Below, piece after piece: positions 24,849 through 33,244 of a DNA stretch of 64,000 bases. The notes beneath the pieces were generated by a model that had not been told where the DNA came from, did no database searches, and was given only the letters and a program-made list of their open reading frames with translations. Positions within the stretch are counted from its first letter, which is position 1, and each line of letters starts with the position of its first letter. A program made the translations under genes and the position numbers. This stretch comes from Paenarthrobacter sp. DKR-5 (lineage in GTDB: Bacteria > Actinomycetota > Actinomycetes > Actinomycetales > Micrococcaceae): positions 186,001 to 250,000 of the forward strand of contig NZ_JAHBOI010000004.1 in NCBI RefSeq assembly GCF_018531425.1, in the 5' to 3' direction.

Positions 24849-24910
24849 CCGACTACACATGAAAGCGGTGCCCCGGAGTCTTCCGGGGCACCGCTTTCAC
24901 GTGTAGTCGG
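24849..24910. terminator. Long bidirectional terminator between gntP and rskA
   Basis: CCGACTACAC and TGAAAGCGGTGCCCCGG (24849-24876) pair with CCGGGGCACCGCTTTCA and GTGTAGTCGG (24883-24910): 27 pairs with a single A:C mismatch and a six-base loop. It sits between two convergent genes and ends eight bases before the rskA stop. Confidence 0.85.
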
Positions 24911-24918
24911 GGTCTGGT

Positions 24919-25770
24919 TCAGGACTTCAGCTGCACGACCGAGATCGGCGCCGTGGTCGGTTTCTGCGAGCCGGGGGCCGGCTCCACGGTGATCGCCACG
25001 GCAGTCGCCGCATTGATGCCCTTCACCGTCGCCGGCTTGGACAGGGTGTCGGCGTCCATGGTGCCCGCGGAGGCCGGGTTCTGGCCGTTCGTCGGAATCA
25101 GCCACATCTGGTACACGGTTCCCGCCTTGGGAGCCGGCACGTTCTTCATGGCGACGACGGCGGCGTCACGGGACCGGGACAGCGAAATAGTCGCCGTCCC
25201 GCCGCCCGGGATGCTGACCGTTTCCGTCTTCACATCCGAGGCGTGCAGCACCTGCTCCTGCGGCGACTGCTGCTGGTTGGCCAGCGTGACGCCGACGGCG
25301 GTTCCCCCGACCACCAGTACGGCCGCTGCCGCGGCGGCCACGAGCCAGCGGCGCGTACCGGACGCTCCGCCGCGGGCTTTGCCTGCGCGGCGGGCGGCCA
25401 GGTCTGCCACCGGGGCGGGAGCCGGGCTGCCGGGTGCCGTGGCGGGTTCCGGGGCGCCGGACAGGTCCGTTGCCGGGAGGGCCGTCTGCGGGAGGCTCGC
25501 CGTGATCCTGTCGAACAGGTCCGCCGGTGGCTCGGCTTCGTCCATGGCGTAGCCGGACGCCAGCACTTCACGTGCGGCCCTCACCCGCTCGGTGAAAAGC
25601 TGCCGGGTCTGCGCCGGCCCGGAGGCGAGGAAAGCGTCGATGGCGGCGCGCTCGTCTTCGGTCAGGGCGTCCAGGGCATAAATTTCAGCCCATTCGAGTA
25701 TCAGGCCGCGGTCCAGATCCGTCGCCAGGTCCTCCGAAAAATGCATGGCGTTCGCGTTGTTTTCGCTCAT
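24919..25770 (-). CDS. rskA: Anti-sigma-K factor RskA family protein
   Basis: 283 residues. The cytoplasmic N-terminus (LILEWAEIYALDALTEDERA) is typical of RskA-type anti-sigma domains; a flexible Pro/Ala-rich linker (95-125) and one membrane helix (about 142-164, RWLVAAAAAAVLVVGG) follow. The extracytoplasmic domain carries the family motifs AVVAMKNVPAP, GTVYQMWLIP and the C-terminal ITVEPAPGSQKPT (key residues VEPAPGS). RskA binds the ECF factor SigK at the membrane and is released by regulated proteolysis. The start lies one base after the sigK stop, so the two are cotranscribed and probably translated in balance. Confidence 0.92.
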   Translation of the reverse strand: MSENNANAMHFSEDLATDLDRGLILEWAEIYALDALTEDERAAIDAFLASGPAQTRQLFTERVRAAREVLASGYAMDEAEPPADLFDRITASLPQTALPATDLSGAPEPATAPGSPAPAPVADLAARRAGKARGGASGTRRWLVAAAAAAVLVVGGTAVGVTLANQQQSPQEQVLHASDVKTETVSIPGGGTATISLSRSRDAAVVAMKNVPAPKAGTVYQMWLIPTNGQNPASAGTMDADTLSKPATVKGINAATAVAITVEPAPGSQKPTTAPISVVQLKS

Positions 25771-25771
25771 C

Positions 25772-26386
25772 TCAACTCACCTCCAGACAATTCTTCAGCC
25801 GCAGCAGTCCATCCCGGATCCGGGACTTGATGGTTGGCACGGCCGCATCCAGCCGCTCGGCCACTTCCCGGTAGGTCAGGCCGCCGTAGTAGGCCAGCTT
25901 GACGGACTCCTGTTGCGTAGCGGTCAGGGTGTCCAGGCACCGGACCACGGCCTCGGCCTCGAGCCGGCCGCTCACCTCGTCCACGACCTCGTCGTGTTCG
26001 ACCACCTGGCTTGCCGCGCCGTAGCGCGCTTCCCGGTCGGAGGCACTCTGGCTGCTGCGCACCTTGTCCACGGCGCGGCGGTGCGCAATGGTCATCAGCC
26101 AGGCGAACGGGCTGCCCGCTGCCGGGTCGAACCTGGCGGCGGACTGCCACACCTGCAGGTAAACCTCCTGGGTGGTGTCTTCGCTCAGTTCGGGGTCGAT
26201 CAGCACGCGTCGGGCCATGCCGTACACCCGCCGCGAGGTCAACTCGTAGAAGCGGCGGAACGCGGCCTGGTCACCGGCGGCCACCGCCGCCAGCAGCGAC
26301 GTGAGAGTTTCAGCGTCGCCGGAGGAAGCAGCTGCGTCGGGCCCCGGGGGCTTGGCATGCAGCTCGGAAGTCGGGGGAGTATCCAT
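25772..26386 (-). CDS. sigK: ECF RNA polymerase sigma factor SigK
   Basis: 204 residues from the ATG at 26386 (MDTPPTSEL); the RBS is weak and the frame extends upstream, so the start is tentative. Sigma region 2 shows DQAAFRRFYELTSRRVYGMA and the polymerase- and -10-binding segment SEDTTQEVYLQVWQSAARFD (key SEDTTQEV); region 4 has TATQQESVKLAYYGGLTYREVAERL followed by VPTIKSRIRDGLLRLK. It lacks the C-terminal cysteines typical of redox ECFs, which fits control by the membrane anti-sigma factor encoded behind it. In mycobacteria SigK drives secreted antigen genes; its targets here are unknown. Confidence 0.92.
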   Translation of the reverse strand: MDTPPTSELHAKPPGPDAAASSGDAETLTSLLAAVAAGDQAAFRRFYELTSRRVYGMARRVLIDPELSEDTTQEVYLQVWQSAARFDPAAGSPFAWLMTIAHRRAVDKVRSSQSASDREARYGAASQVVEHDEVVDEVSGRLEAEAVVRCLDTLTATQQESVKLAYYGGLTYREVAERLDAAVPTIKSRIRDGLLRLKNCLEVS

Positions 26387-26621
26387 CAGGTCCCAGTGTA
26401 GGTGTTTGCGGCCGGTCGTAGCAGGACCACCGCCGCCTGACGACGGCCGGACCAACATCTGAGTTGCCAGTGCCCTCACCTCTGCCTGTCTATGCCCAAC
26501 GGTTTCTGAAGGGCTCTTGTCGACCGCCCGTCACTAATGGTTCGGCACGGTCACCGGCGCGGATGGGTGCGGGGGCGCACATTGTTGCCTGCGGCATCGG
26601 CTGAGCGGCGGAGGCGAGGCG

Positions 26622-27089
26622 TCAGAGCTGCGCGCCGGCGAACCCTTGCTGGCGCCACGCCTCGTACACGGCGATGGAGGCCGAATTGGCGAGGTTCAGC
26701 GAGCGCAGCGAGGGGAGCATCGGGAGCCTGACGCGCGCGGTGACATGCGGATCGTGCTTGACCTCCTCGGGCAGCCCGACCGATTCCCGGCCGAACATGA
26801 GCACGTCGCCGGGGCGGTAGGCAATGTCCACGTAGGAGGTGTCGCCGTCGGAGGTGAAGGCAAACACCCGCTCCGGGCGCAGCGCCGTCCACGCATCCTC
26901 GAGCGACTCGTGGACGTGCAGGACGGCCAGGTCGTGGTAGTCCAGCCCGGCCCGGCGCAGCTTGGAGTCTTCCAGGTCGAAGCCGAGCGGTTTCACCAGA
27001 TGCAGTTCCGCTCCGGTGATGGCGGCCAGCCGGATGGCGTTGCCGGTATTTCCGGGGATTTCGGGGGTCACAAAGAGGATGCGGAACAC
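26622..27089 (-). CDS. trmL: tRNA (cytidine(34)-2'-O)-methyltransferase, SPOUT family
   Basis: 155 residues from the GTG at 27089 (ATG at 27092 is the alternative). The GTG is six bases after the -10 element TAGGAT on the minus strand, so a leaderless mRNA beginning at GTG is likely. The protein has the SPOUT trefoil-knot features of TrmL: FVTPEIPGNTGNAIRLAA at the N-terminus, MFGRESVGLPEEV, and the C-terminal SAM-binding loop PMLPSLRSLNLANSASIA (key SLNLANS). TrmL methylates the wobble ribose of tRNA-Leu isoacceptors. It follows the J-domain gene after 20 bases on the same strand, where the J-domain gene is downstream. Confidence 0.9.
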   Translation of the reverse strand: MFRILFVTPEIPGNTGNAIRLAAITGAELHLVKPLGFDLEDSKLRRAGLDYHDLAVLHVHESLEDAWTALRPERVFAFTSDGDTSYVDIAYRPGDVLMFGRESVGLPEEVKHDPHVTARVRLPMLPSLRSLNLANSASIAVYEAWRQQGFAGAQL

Positions 27090-27109
27090 CATCCCATCCT
27101 AGGGCCGGC

Positions 27110-28039
27110 CTAGTACATCCCGCGCAGCAGGCGGGCGAGCACCGGCACATTGACCTCATTCGGGGACGGCCCGGCAGAGAGGAAATCGCGGACTTCGCGC
27201 ACCAGCCGGGCGGCGTTGACCACCTGCACGGGCGCGTGGCCGAAGGGGTCGCCGCCGCGGCCGTGGTCCACCACCGGTTCATGCAGGTTGCCGGACGGAC
27301 TGTGCACCACCACCCAACCCTGCACGTTGCACTCGGGGAACACCTCCTGTGCGGCCCGCACAGCCGGGGCCAGCCGCGGAGGCTGGATGACCTTGCCGCC
27401 GTGATGAAGGACGGCCCCGTCCCAGCGGTAGGCACCCTCGGGCAGCATCATCGAACCGATCAGGGCCATCCGGTAGCCGGCGAGCACCACGTGGTCGATG
27501 TGGCCGTCACCCGCGGGGGAGTGGACCCCGTTGACCAGCCGGGCCGAGGGAATCCGGGACAGCACGCTTTGCATCAGCAGCTGCGCGGTGAGTGCTTCGC
27601 GCTGCAGCCGGGCAGCGGCTCCGAAGATCCCGCGCTTCCGCGGCGCTCCGTGCACTGGCTGGGCTGCCGTGCGGCGGGACAGCAGCGGGACGCCGGTGCC
27701 GTCGTAGGGCGGGTAGTAGACGGGCGGGTCCGAGGCGGCGGCGCGTCGCGGGCCCGGCTGCGACGGACCCGCAGGTGCGGTCCGGACGGTGGGGCCGGCG
27801 TCGGCGGACGGCTGCCGGCCCGAACCGAAGGAACGGTCGTAGCGGGCGCGCTTCACCGGGTCGATCAGCGTCTCATAGGCGGCGCTCACCCGCCGGAAGC
27901 TGGCCGGGCTGCCGCCGTGGTCCGGGTGGGTCAGGCGGGCCATCCGCCGGTAGGCCTGCTTGATCTGCCGTTCGGTCGCGTCCACTGCCACCTGGAGCAC
28001 CTCGTAGTGCGACGGGTTGCCCGGGTCGGCCTGGCTCAC
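27110..28039 (-). CDS. J-domain protein with degenerate NERD-like C-terminal domain
   Basis: 309 residues from the GTG at 28039, which has a perfect RBS (AAGGAGGG, six bases); the frame reads far upstream across iscS but that part is a shadow. A J-domain spans about residues 8-70 (HYEVLQVAVDATERQIKQAY in part) with the essential HPD in THPDHGG, so it should stimulate a DnaK. A Pro/Ala-rich linker follows. The C-terminal 150 residues (VHSPAGDGHIDHVVLAGY..., ending NVPVLARLLRGMY) resemble the nuclease-related NERD fold around IDHVV, but the expected acidic-x-lysine catalytic pair is replaced by ALIGSMML, so nuclease activity is doubtful. Function unknown. Confidence 0.75.
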   Translation of the reverse strand: MSQADPGNPSHYEVLQVAVDATERQIKQAYRRMARLTHPDHGGSPASFRRVSAAYETLIDPVKRARYDRSFGSGRQPSADAGPTVRTAPAGPSQPGPRRAAASDPPVYYPPYDGTGVPLLSRRTAAQPVHGAPRKRGIFGAAARLQREALTAQLLMQSVLSRIPSARLVNGVHSPAGDGHIDHVVLAGYRMALIGSMMLPEGAYRWDGAVLHHGGKVIQPPRLAPAVRAAQEVFPECNVQGWVVVHSPSGNLHEPVVDHGRGGDPFGHAPVQVVNAARLVREVRDFLSAGPSPNEVNVPVLARLLRGMY

Positions 28040-28153
28040 GCCGGTCCCTCCTTGAGTTCGTATCCTGCGCGCGGCACGGCGCCGGTATGACGATAGTCCA
28101 ACGCGGCGGTGCGTGCGCGGGTTCCGTGCCCCGCACGGCAGCGCCGGGGCCGG

Positions 28154-28159
28154 TAGAAT
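28154..28159 (+). promoter_or_regulatory. -10 element of a leaderless iscS transcript
   Basis: TAGAAT ends six bases before the GTG start of iscS, and no Shine-Dalgarno sequence is present. Transcription would begin at or next to the start codon. Confidence 0.6.
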
Positions 28160-28165
28160 TGGTGC

Positions 28166-29377
28166 GTGCCCATTGAACCTGTCTACCTGGATCACGCGGC
28201 CACCACGCCCATCTCGCCGGCGGCGCTGGCCGCCATGACGCGCGAGCTCAGCCGCAACGGCAACCCCTCGTCGCTGCACGGCTCCGGCCGCCGCGCCCGC
28301 CGCGTCGTCGAGGACGCCAGGGAAGCCCTGGCCGCAGCGGCCGGGGCGCACCCCTCCGAGGTCATTTTCACCTCCGGCGGGACTGAATCGGACAATCTTG
28401 CCGTCAAGGGTTTGTTCTGGGCCCGCCGCGACGCGGATCCCCGCCGCACCCGGATCCTGTGCTCCGCCATCGAGCACCACGCCGTGCTGGATACGGTCGA
28501 GTGGCTGGAGAAGCACGAAGGGGCCGAGGCCGTCTGGCTGCCGGTCGACGCCGAAGGCACGGTGTCGCTGGAGGCCCTGCAGGCGGAACTCGAGGCCGGC
28601 GCGGAGACCATCGCGCTGGTGACGGTGATGTGGGCGAACAACGAGGTCGGCACAGTGCAGCCGGTCGCGGAAATCGTGCAGGCGGCCCACGCGCACGGAA
28701 TCCCGGTGCATTCCGACGCCGTCCAGGCCTTCGGCGCCGTTCCCGTGGACTTCGCGGCGTCCGGGCTCGACGCCATGTCCGTGTCGGGGCACAAGATCGG
28801 CGGCCCGGTCGGCATCGGCGCCCTGCTGCTCGGACGCTCCGTTCGCCTGACCCCGGTGCTGCACGGCGGCGGCCAGGAACGCGACGTGCGCTCCGGGACG
28901 CTGGCCGCCCCGGCGATCGCAGCGTTCGCCGCGGCCGCGGAGGACGCCGCCGCGCACCTGGCGGAGGAACGGAACCGGCTCGAGACGCTGCGCGACCGGC
29001 TGGTCGACGGCGTCCGGAAGGCGGTCCCCGAGGCGGTGCTGCGCGGCCACCCGACGAGGCGGCTGCCCGGCAACGCCCACTTCACCTTCCCCGGCTGCGA
29101 AGGCGACTCGCTGCTGTTCCTGCTGGACCTGGCCGGCGTCGAATCGTCCACCGGGTCCGCCTGCACCGCCGGCGTGCCACGGCCCTCACACGTGCTGCTG
29201 GCCATGGGCCTCTCCGAAGCCGGGGCGCGCGGGGCGCAGCGGTTCACCCTGGGGCACACATCGACCGAGGCAGACGTCGAGGCGTTGCTGGCGGCCCTCC
29301 CCAACGCCTACGCGCGCGCCAAGCAGGCCGGCATGGCGGGCCATGCCTCGAGAATCCAGACCGCCGGCACCCGCTAA
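28166..29377 (+). CDS. iscS: Cysteine desulfurase (IscS/NifS type)
   Basis: 403 residues, beginning with the GTG at 28166. The protein starts [20 protein letters not shown] as expected. The PLP lysine is Lys210 in [12 protein letters not shown], the pocket segments are [15 protein letters not shown] and [11 protein letters not shown], and the persulfide-forming cysteine is Cys333 in STGSACTAG, on a loop of IscS type. It releases sulfur from cysteine for transfer to acceptors; the nearby mnmA gene (tRNA 2-thiolation) is the obvious client, as in other actinobacteria where the two genes are close. Its stop codon overlaps the stop of the opposing FAD reductase gene. Confidence 0.93.
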   Translation: MPIEPVYLDHAATTPISPAALAAMTRELSRNGNPSSLHGSGRRARRVVEDAREALAAAAGAHPSEVIFTSGGTESDNLAVKGLFWARRDADPRRTRILCSAIEHHAVLDTVEWLEKHEGAEAVWLPVDAEGTVSLEALQAELEAGAETIALVTVMWANNEVGTVQPVAEIVQAAHAHGIPVHSDAVQAFGAVPVDFAASGLDAMSVSGHKIGGPVGIGALLLGRSVRLTPVLHGGGQERDVRSGTLAAPAIAAFAAAAEDAAAHLAEERNRLETLRDRLVDGVRKAVPEAVLRGHPTRRLPGNAHFTFPGCEGDSLLFLLDLAGVESSTGSACTAGVPRPSHVLLAMGLSEAGARGAQRFTLGHTSTEADVEALLAALPNAYARAKQAGMAGHASRIQTAGTR

Positions 29378-30609
29378 ACCTCGCTCAAGGGCACGCCGGG
29401 GTCGGTGAGCCGGCGCTCCTCCACCTGCCGGCGGGAAGCGATCAGCTCCTTGATGGCCTTCTGGGTCCTGGGCACGTTCACGTTCATGCCGGCGACCACC
29501 GCACCGTCCCTGAGCCAGAAAGCGATGAAGCTGCCGTCCGCGAGGCTGCCGCGGACCACCGGTTCAACCCCGGCGGCGAGCGGACCGTAGCCCGAATATT
29601 CCATGCTCACGTCATACTGGTCCGTGTAGAAGTACGGAGCCAGTTCCAGTGCAGCGTCCTGGCCGAGCATCGACCGGGCGGCCACCTTGCCGCCGTTGAG
29701 AGCGTTGGACCAATGTTCGCTGCGCAAACGCTCGCCGGTGAACGGGTGCACGGGATTCGCGACGTCGCCGGCGGCGAAGACATCCGGCGCGCTGGCGCGC
29801 AGCGAGCTGTCCGCGTGGATGCCGTTGCCGGTGTCCAGCCCCGCCTGCTCGGCGAGGGAGACGTTCGGCGTGACCCCCACGGCCACCACCACCAGGTCCG
29901 CGCCAATGGTGTCCCCGCCGTCGGTGCGGACCCCGGTCGCGCGCCCGGCCTCGCCCGTGATCTCGACGACGGCGGCCGGCTGGCGGAACGTCACGCCGTG
30001 GCTCTCGTGCACCGACTGGAAGAAGCGGCCCAGCGCGGGGCCTATCGCGGCACTGAGCGGAACGGCCCCGCGGCCCACGACCGTCACCGCGTTGCCGTAG
30101 CCCCGCGCCACGGCCGCGACCTCCATGGCAATCCAGCCCGAACCGACGAGCACCACCCGGCGGTTTCCCGCGGACAGCTCCGCCCTCAGGGACCGGCTGT
30201 CCTCAACCGTCCGGAAGAACCTGACCCTTTCCAGCCCGGCGCCGGGAAGGCGGGGGCGCCGCGGTGCCGCGCCGGTGGCCAGCAGGACCTTGTCGTAGCG
30301 GAGGCGCCGGCCGCTGCCGAGCGTCACCACGTGCTCCTGAGGGGCCAGCTCCGTGGCGGGTTCGGCCAGGAGCAGGTCGACGCCGTTCTCCGCGTACCAG
30401 CCGGAGGGGTTGACCTCCAGTGCCGCATCGTCGGTTGTGCCGGCAAGGTACTCCTTGGACAGCGGCGGCCGCAGGTAGGGCGGATGCGGCTCGCCGGCCA
30501 CGAGGGTGATGGGTCCCGGGTACCCCTCGGAGCGCAGGGTCTTGGCGGCCGACCCGCCTGCCAGGCCACCGCCGATGATGACCATGCCCGCGTCTGCCTC
30601 CGTGCCCAT
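29374..30609 (-). CDS. FAD-dependent NAD(P)H:ferredoxin-type reductase
   Basis: 411 residues from the ATG at 30609 ([20 protein letters not shown]). Two Rossmann folds are visible: the FAD site [10 protein letters not shown] (13-22) and the NAD(P) site [14 protein letters not shown], plus the [13 protein letters not shown] and [10 protein letters not shown] motifs characteristic of the rhodocoxin/putidaredoxin reductase group. The C-terminal domain ([26 protein letters not shown]) matches the reductase C-domain. It should pass electrons from NAD(P)H to a ferredoxin or rubredoxin; no such partner or P450 is next to it. It lies antisense between iscS and mnmA, and its stop overlaps that of iscS. 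Confidence 0.87.
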   Translation of the reverse strand: MGTEADAGMVIIGGGLAGGSAAKTLRSEGYPGPITLVAGEPHPPYLRPPLSKEYLAGTTDDAALEVNPSGWYAENGVDLLLAEPATELAPQEHVVTLGSGRRLRYDKVLLATGAAPRRPRLPGAGLERVRFFRTVEDSRSLRAELSAGNRRVVLVGSGWIAMEVAAVARGYGNAVTVVGRGAVPLSAAIGPALGRFFQSVHESHGVTFRQPAAVVEITGEAGRATGVRTDGGDTIGADLVVVAVGVTPNVSLAEQAGLDTGNGIHADSSLRASAPDVFAAGDVANPVHPFTGERLRSEHWSNALNGGKVAARSMLGQDAALELAPYFYTDQYDVSMEYSGYGPLAAGVEPVVRGSLADGSFIAFWLRDGAVVAGMNVNVPRTQKAIKELIASRRQVEERRLTDPGVPLSEV

Positions 30610-30724
30610 GTGCCTGCCCCGTTCCTGCGTCCACCCGCCGGGACGTCGGCGCCCGGCGGGAACGACGCTAAGGGTGCCCGGCAGGCCCGTCAAGGGCCGC
30701 CGGCACCTGATTCACGCTGACCGG

Positions 30725-30730
30725 TAAGAT
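30725..30730 (+). promoter_or_regulatory. -10 element upstream of mnmA
   Basis: TAAGAT at this position would give a start near 30737 and a short leader of about 24 bases containing the GGAAAG RBS of mnmA. Confidence 0.45.
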
Positions 30731-30760
30731 GGATAAGGGATACCTGCGTGGAAAGTAGAA

Positions 30761-31912
30761 ATGCGAGTTTTAGCAGCAATGAGCGGCGGAGTTGATTCCG
30801 CTGTGGCCGCAGCCCGGGCCGTCGAGGCCGGGCACGACGTCGTGGGGGTGCACCTGGCCCTGTCACGGATGCCCGGAACCCTGCGCACCGGCAGCCGTGG
30901 CTGCTGCACCGTCGAGGACTCCCGGGACGCCTGGCGCGCCTGCGATGTGCTTGGCATCCCCTACTACGTCTGGGACTTCTCCGAGCGGTTCAAGGAAGAC
31001 GTCGTGGACGATTTCATCGCTGAATACGCCGCCGGCCGCACCCCGAACCCGTGCATGCGCTGCAACGAACGGATCAAGTTCGCCGCGCTGCTGGAAAAGG
31101 CGTTGGCGCTCGGGTTCGACGCTGTCTGCACCGGCCATTACGCCAAAGTCATCAAGGATGCGGACGGCAACAAGGAACTGCACCGGGCCGCGGACTGGGC
31201 CAAGGACCAGAGCTACGTGCTGGGTGTGCTGACCGCCGAGCAGCTCGAACACTCGATGTTCCCGCTTGCCGACACTCCGTCCAAGGCGGAGGTGCGCGCG
31301 GAAGCTGAACGCCGCGGCCTGTCCGTGGCCAACAAGCCGGACAGCCACGACATCTGCTTCATTTCCGACGGCGACACCCGCGGCTGGCTGGCAGAGAAGA
31401 TCCAGATGCAGCCCGGCGAGATCGTCGACGAGAGCGGCACGAAGGTCGGCGCCCACGAGGGCGCCAACGCGTTCACGGTGGGGCAGCGCCGCGGCCTGAA
31501 GCTCGGCACGCCCGCCGCGGACGGCAAGCCGCGCTTCGTGCTCGAGATCCGGCCGAAGGAGAACAAGGTCGTCGTCGGACCCGAGCATCTGCTGGCCATC
31601 GACGAGATCCGCGGCATCAAGCTTTCCTGGGCAGGGCTGCCCGTCGCCGAGGTTTCGGCCGTCGCCGGCACCGCCGGCGCCCGCTCGGAGAGCTTCGCCT
31701 GCCACGCCCAGGTCCGCGCCCACGGGGACCCGGTTCCGGCCTCCGCCTGCGTCGAGACCGGAACCGACGGCTCCGAACAGCTGGTCGTCACCCTGGACGA
31801 GCCGCTGCGCGGCGTCGCCCCCGGCCAGACCGTGGTGCTGTACCAGGGCACGCGCGTGCTTGGCCAGGCCACGATCGACGCCGCCCGCTCCCTGGCCCGC
31901 GCCGCGCTGTAG
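30761..31912 (+). CDS. mnmA: tRNA-specific 2-thiouridylase
   Basis: 383 residues. The N-type ATP pyrophosphatase P-loop SGGVDS is at residues 8-13. The two catalytic cysteines are Cys98 (NPCMRCN) and Cys199 (HDICFI), at the expected spacing. The tRNA-binding segments [16 protein letters not shown] and [12 protein letters not shown] are present, as is the C-terminal beta-barrel ([14 protein letters not shown]). It adds sulfur to U34 of Lys, Glu and Gln tRNAs using persulfide delivered from IscS. The RBS GGAAAG precedes the ATG. It resembles the actinobacterial form with its compact C-terminus. Confidence 0.94.
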   Translation: MRVLAAMSGGVDSAVAAARAVEAGHDVVGVHLALSRMPGTLRTGSRGCCTVEDSRDAWRACDVLGIPYYVWDFSERFKEDVVDDFIAEYAAGRTPNPCMRCNERIKFAALLEKALALGFDAVCTGHYAKVIKDADGNKELHRAADWAKDQSYVLGVLTAEQLEHSMFPLADTPSKAEVRAEAERRGLSVANKPDSHDICFISDGDTRGWLAEKIQMQPGEIVDESGTKVGAHEGANAFTVGQRRGLKLGTPAADGKPRFVLEIRPKENKVVVGPEHLLAIDEIRGIKLSWAGLPVAEVSAVAGTAGARSESFACHAQVRAHGDPVPASACVETGTDGSEQLVVTLDEPLRGVAPGQTVVLYQGTRVLGQATIDAARSLARAAL

Positions 31913-32022
31913 CCGCGCCGTCGCGCGCCCGTTGCCTGCTGTTCACCCTGGCGTGTCCCGGGCGTCGCCCTGCCTCGGTAGCTTCTGTCCCGGAACAGTT
32001 GCGAACGACCGGTGGAGGAACG

Positions 32023-33057
32023 ATGCGTGCGATCTCGAAGTTTGCGGCGGCAGCCGCAGCAGTGCTGCTGGGATCGGCCCTGACTTGTCCACCGGCCACG
32101 GCACAGGACGCCGGGGCGGATTCCTTCAGCTTCGCGGTCATTGGTGACACCCCCTACGGCGACGCAGCAGTTGCTTCCTTCCCCTCGCACATCCGGGACC
32201 TGAACGCGGACCGGGGCCTCTCCTTCGTCTCGCACCTGGGCGACATCAAGAACGGCTCCACGGTGTGCAGCGATGCCTACTTCGCGCGGATCAAGACCGA
32301 TTTTGACACCTTCACCCACCCGCTGGTCTACACACCGGGGGACAACGAATGGACGGACTGCCACCGGCCGAACAACGGCGGCTACAACCCGTTGGAACGG
32401 CTGGACAAGATCCGCAGGACCTTCTTCGCCCGTCCCGGCACCACGCTTGGCGCCACCATGCCGGTGAGGTCCCAGGCCGCACGGGGGCTGCCGGAGAACG
32501 TGCAGTTCACCCGCAACCGGGTAGCCTTCACCGCCGTGAACGTGCCCGGCAGCAACAACTCGCTGGACCCGTGGACGGGCCTGGGCAAGTCGGCGCCCAC
32601 TCCTGAGCAGCAGGCGGAGGTCGCCTCCCGGACGGCCGCCGTCATCGCCGAACTGCACTCCACCTTCGCCGCGGCCCGCCAGCGCAAGGACCGCGCCGTC
32701 GTCGTCATGCAGCAGGCGGACATGTTCGACCCGACCTGGGCCGTGACCTGGAACGAATTCAGTGCCTTCAAGCCGATCGTGGACGCGCTGGTCCGAGAGT
32801 CGAACAGCTTCGACGGCCCTGTCTACCTCTTCAACGGGGACAGCCACGTGTACAACACGGACAGGCCGCTCGCCGCCGGCTCGAAATGGCTGGACTTCTA
32901 CTCGGAGCCGGGCCACGCCGACAACCTGCAGCGGATCACGATCGACGGCTCTTCCCGGGCCACGGACTATCTGCGCGTGGAGGTGGCCCCGGACGGGGTA
33001 CGCGGGCGCGGCGCCGACGTGCTCAGCTTCAGCCGGGTGCCCTTCGCCGGCCGCTGA
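32023..33057 (+). CDS. Secreted calcineurin-like metallophosphoesterase
   Basis: 344 residues from the ATG at 32023 (GGAGGA RBS). A signal peptide ends near residue 28 (PPATAQDA). Metallophosphoesterase motifs appear in order: IGDTPYGD (Asp42), SHLGDIKNGS (Asp74), TPGDNEWTD (Asn108) and the late GDSHVYNTD, which supply the dinuclear metal ligands; the usual GNH-type motif reads GDNEW. Two cysteines (82, 113) could form a disulfide. The phosphoester cleaved is unknown. It stands alone between mnmA and the ABC importer with its own promoter region; the 187 bases downstream contain the importer leader. Confidence 0.8.
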   Translation: MRAISKFAAAAAAVLLGSALTCPPATAQDAGADSFSFAVIGDTPYGDAAVASFPSHIRDLNADRGLSFVSHLGDIKNGSTVCSDAYFARIKTDFDTFTHPLVYTPGDNEWTDCHRPNNGGYNPLERLDKIRRTFFARPGTTLGATMPVRSQAARGLPENVQFTRNRVAFTAVNVPGSNNSLDPWTGLGKSAPTPEQQAEVASRTAAVIAELHSTFAAARQRKDRAVVVMQQADMFDPTWAVTWNEFSAFKPIVDALVRESNSFDGPVYLFNGDSHVYNTDRPLAAGSKWLDFYSEPGHADNLQRITIDGSSRATDYLRVEVAPDGVRGRGADVLSFSRVPFAGR

Positions 33058-33190
33058 TTCCGCACGGGCCGGCCGGCGCCGAAAGCCGCGCAGAGGTCTG
33101 ACATGTTGATTTTGGGTTAAATTCTCGCATCGGATTACTGCCCGGTAGGCAATCTCGTTCCAGCATCTGGTTGAATCTAGGCATCACGAG

Positions 33191-33222
33191 TGTGAGGTCT
33201 GCAACAGGCCTCACATTGTTTT
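33191..33222 (+). promoter_or_regulatory. Hairpin with T-run in the leader of the peptide ABC transporter
   Basis: TGTGAGG (33191-33197) and CCTCACA (33209-33215) form a 7-bp stem with an 11-base loop, followed by TTGTTTT. This looks like a small intrinsic terminator placed 23 bases before the lipoprotein ATG, so it may attenuate the operon; alternatively the repeat is a protein operator. Confidence 0.4.
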
Positions 33223-33244
33223 GATCGAACAGAAAGATCACCCA

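Noticed and set aside
28040-29080. 347-codon upstream extension of the J-domain frame
   Set aside because: It is antisense to iscS, and the GTG at 28039 has a perfect RBS and starts at the J-domain.
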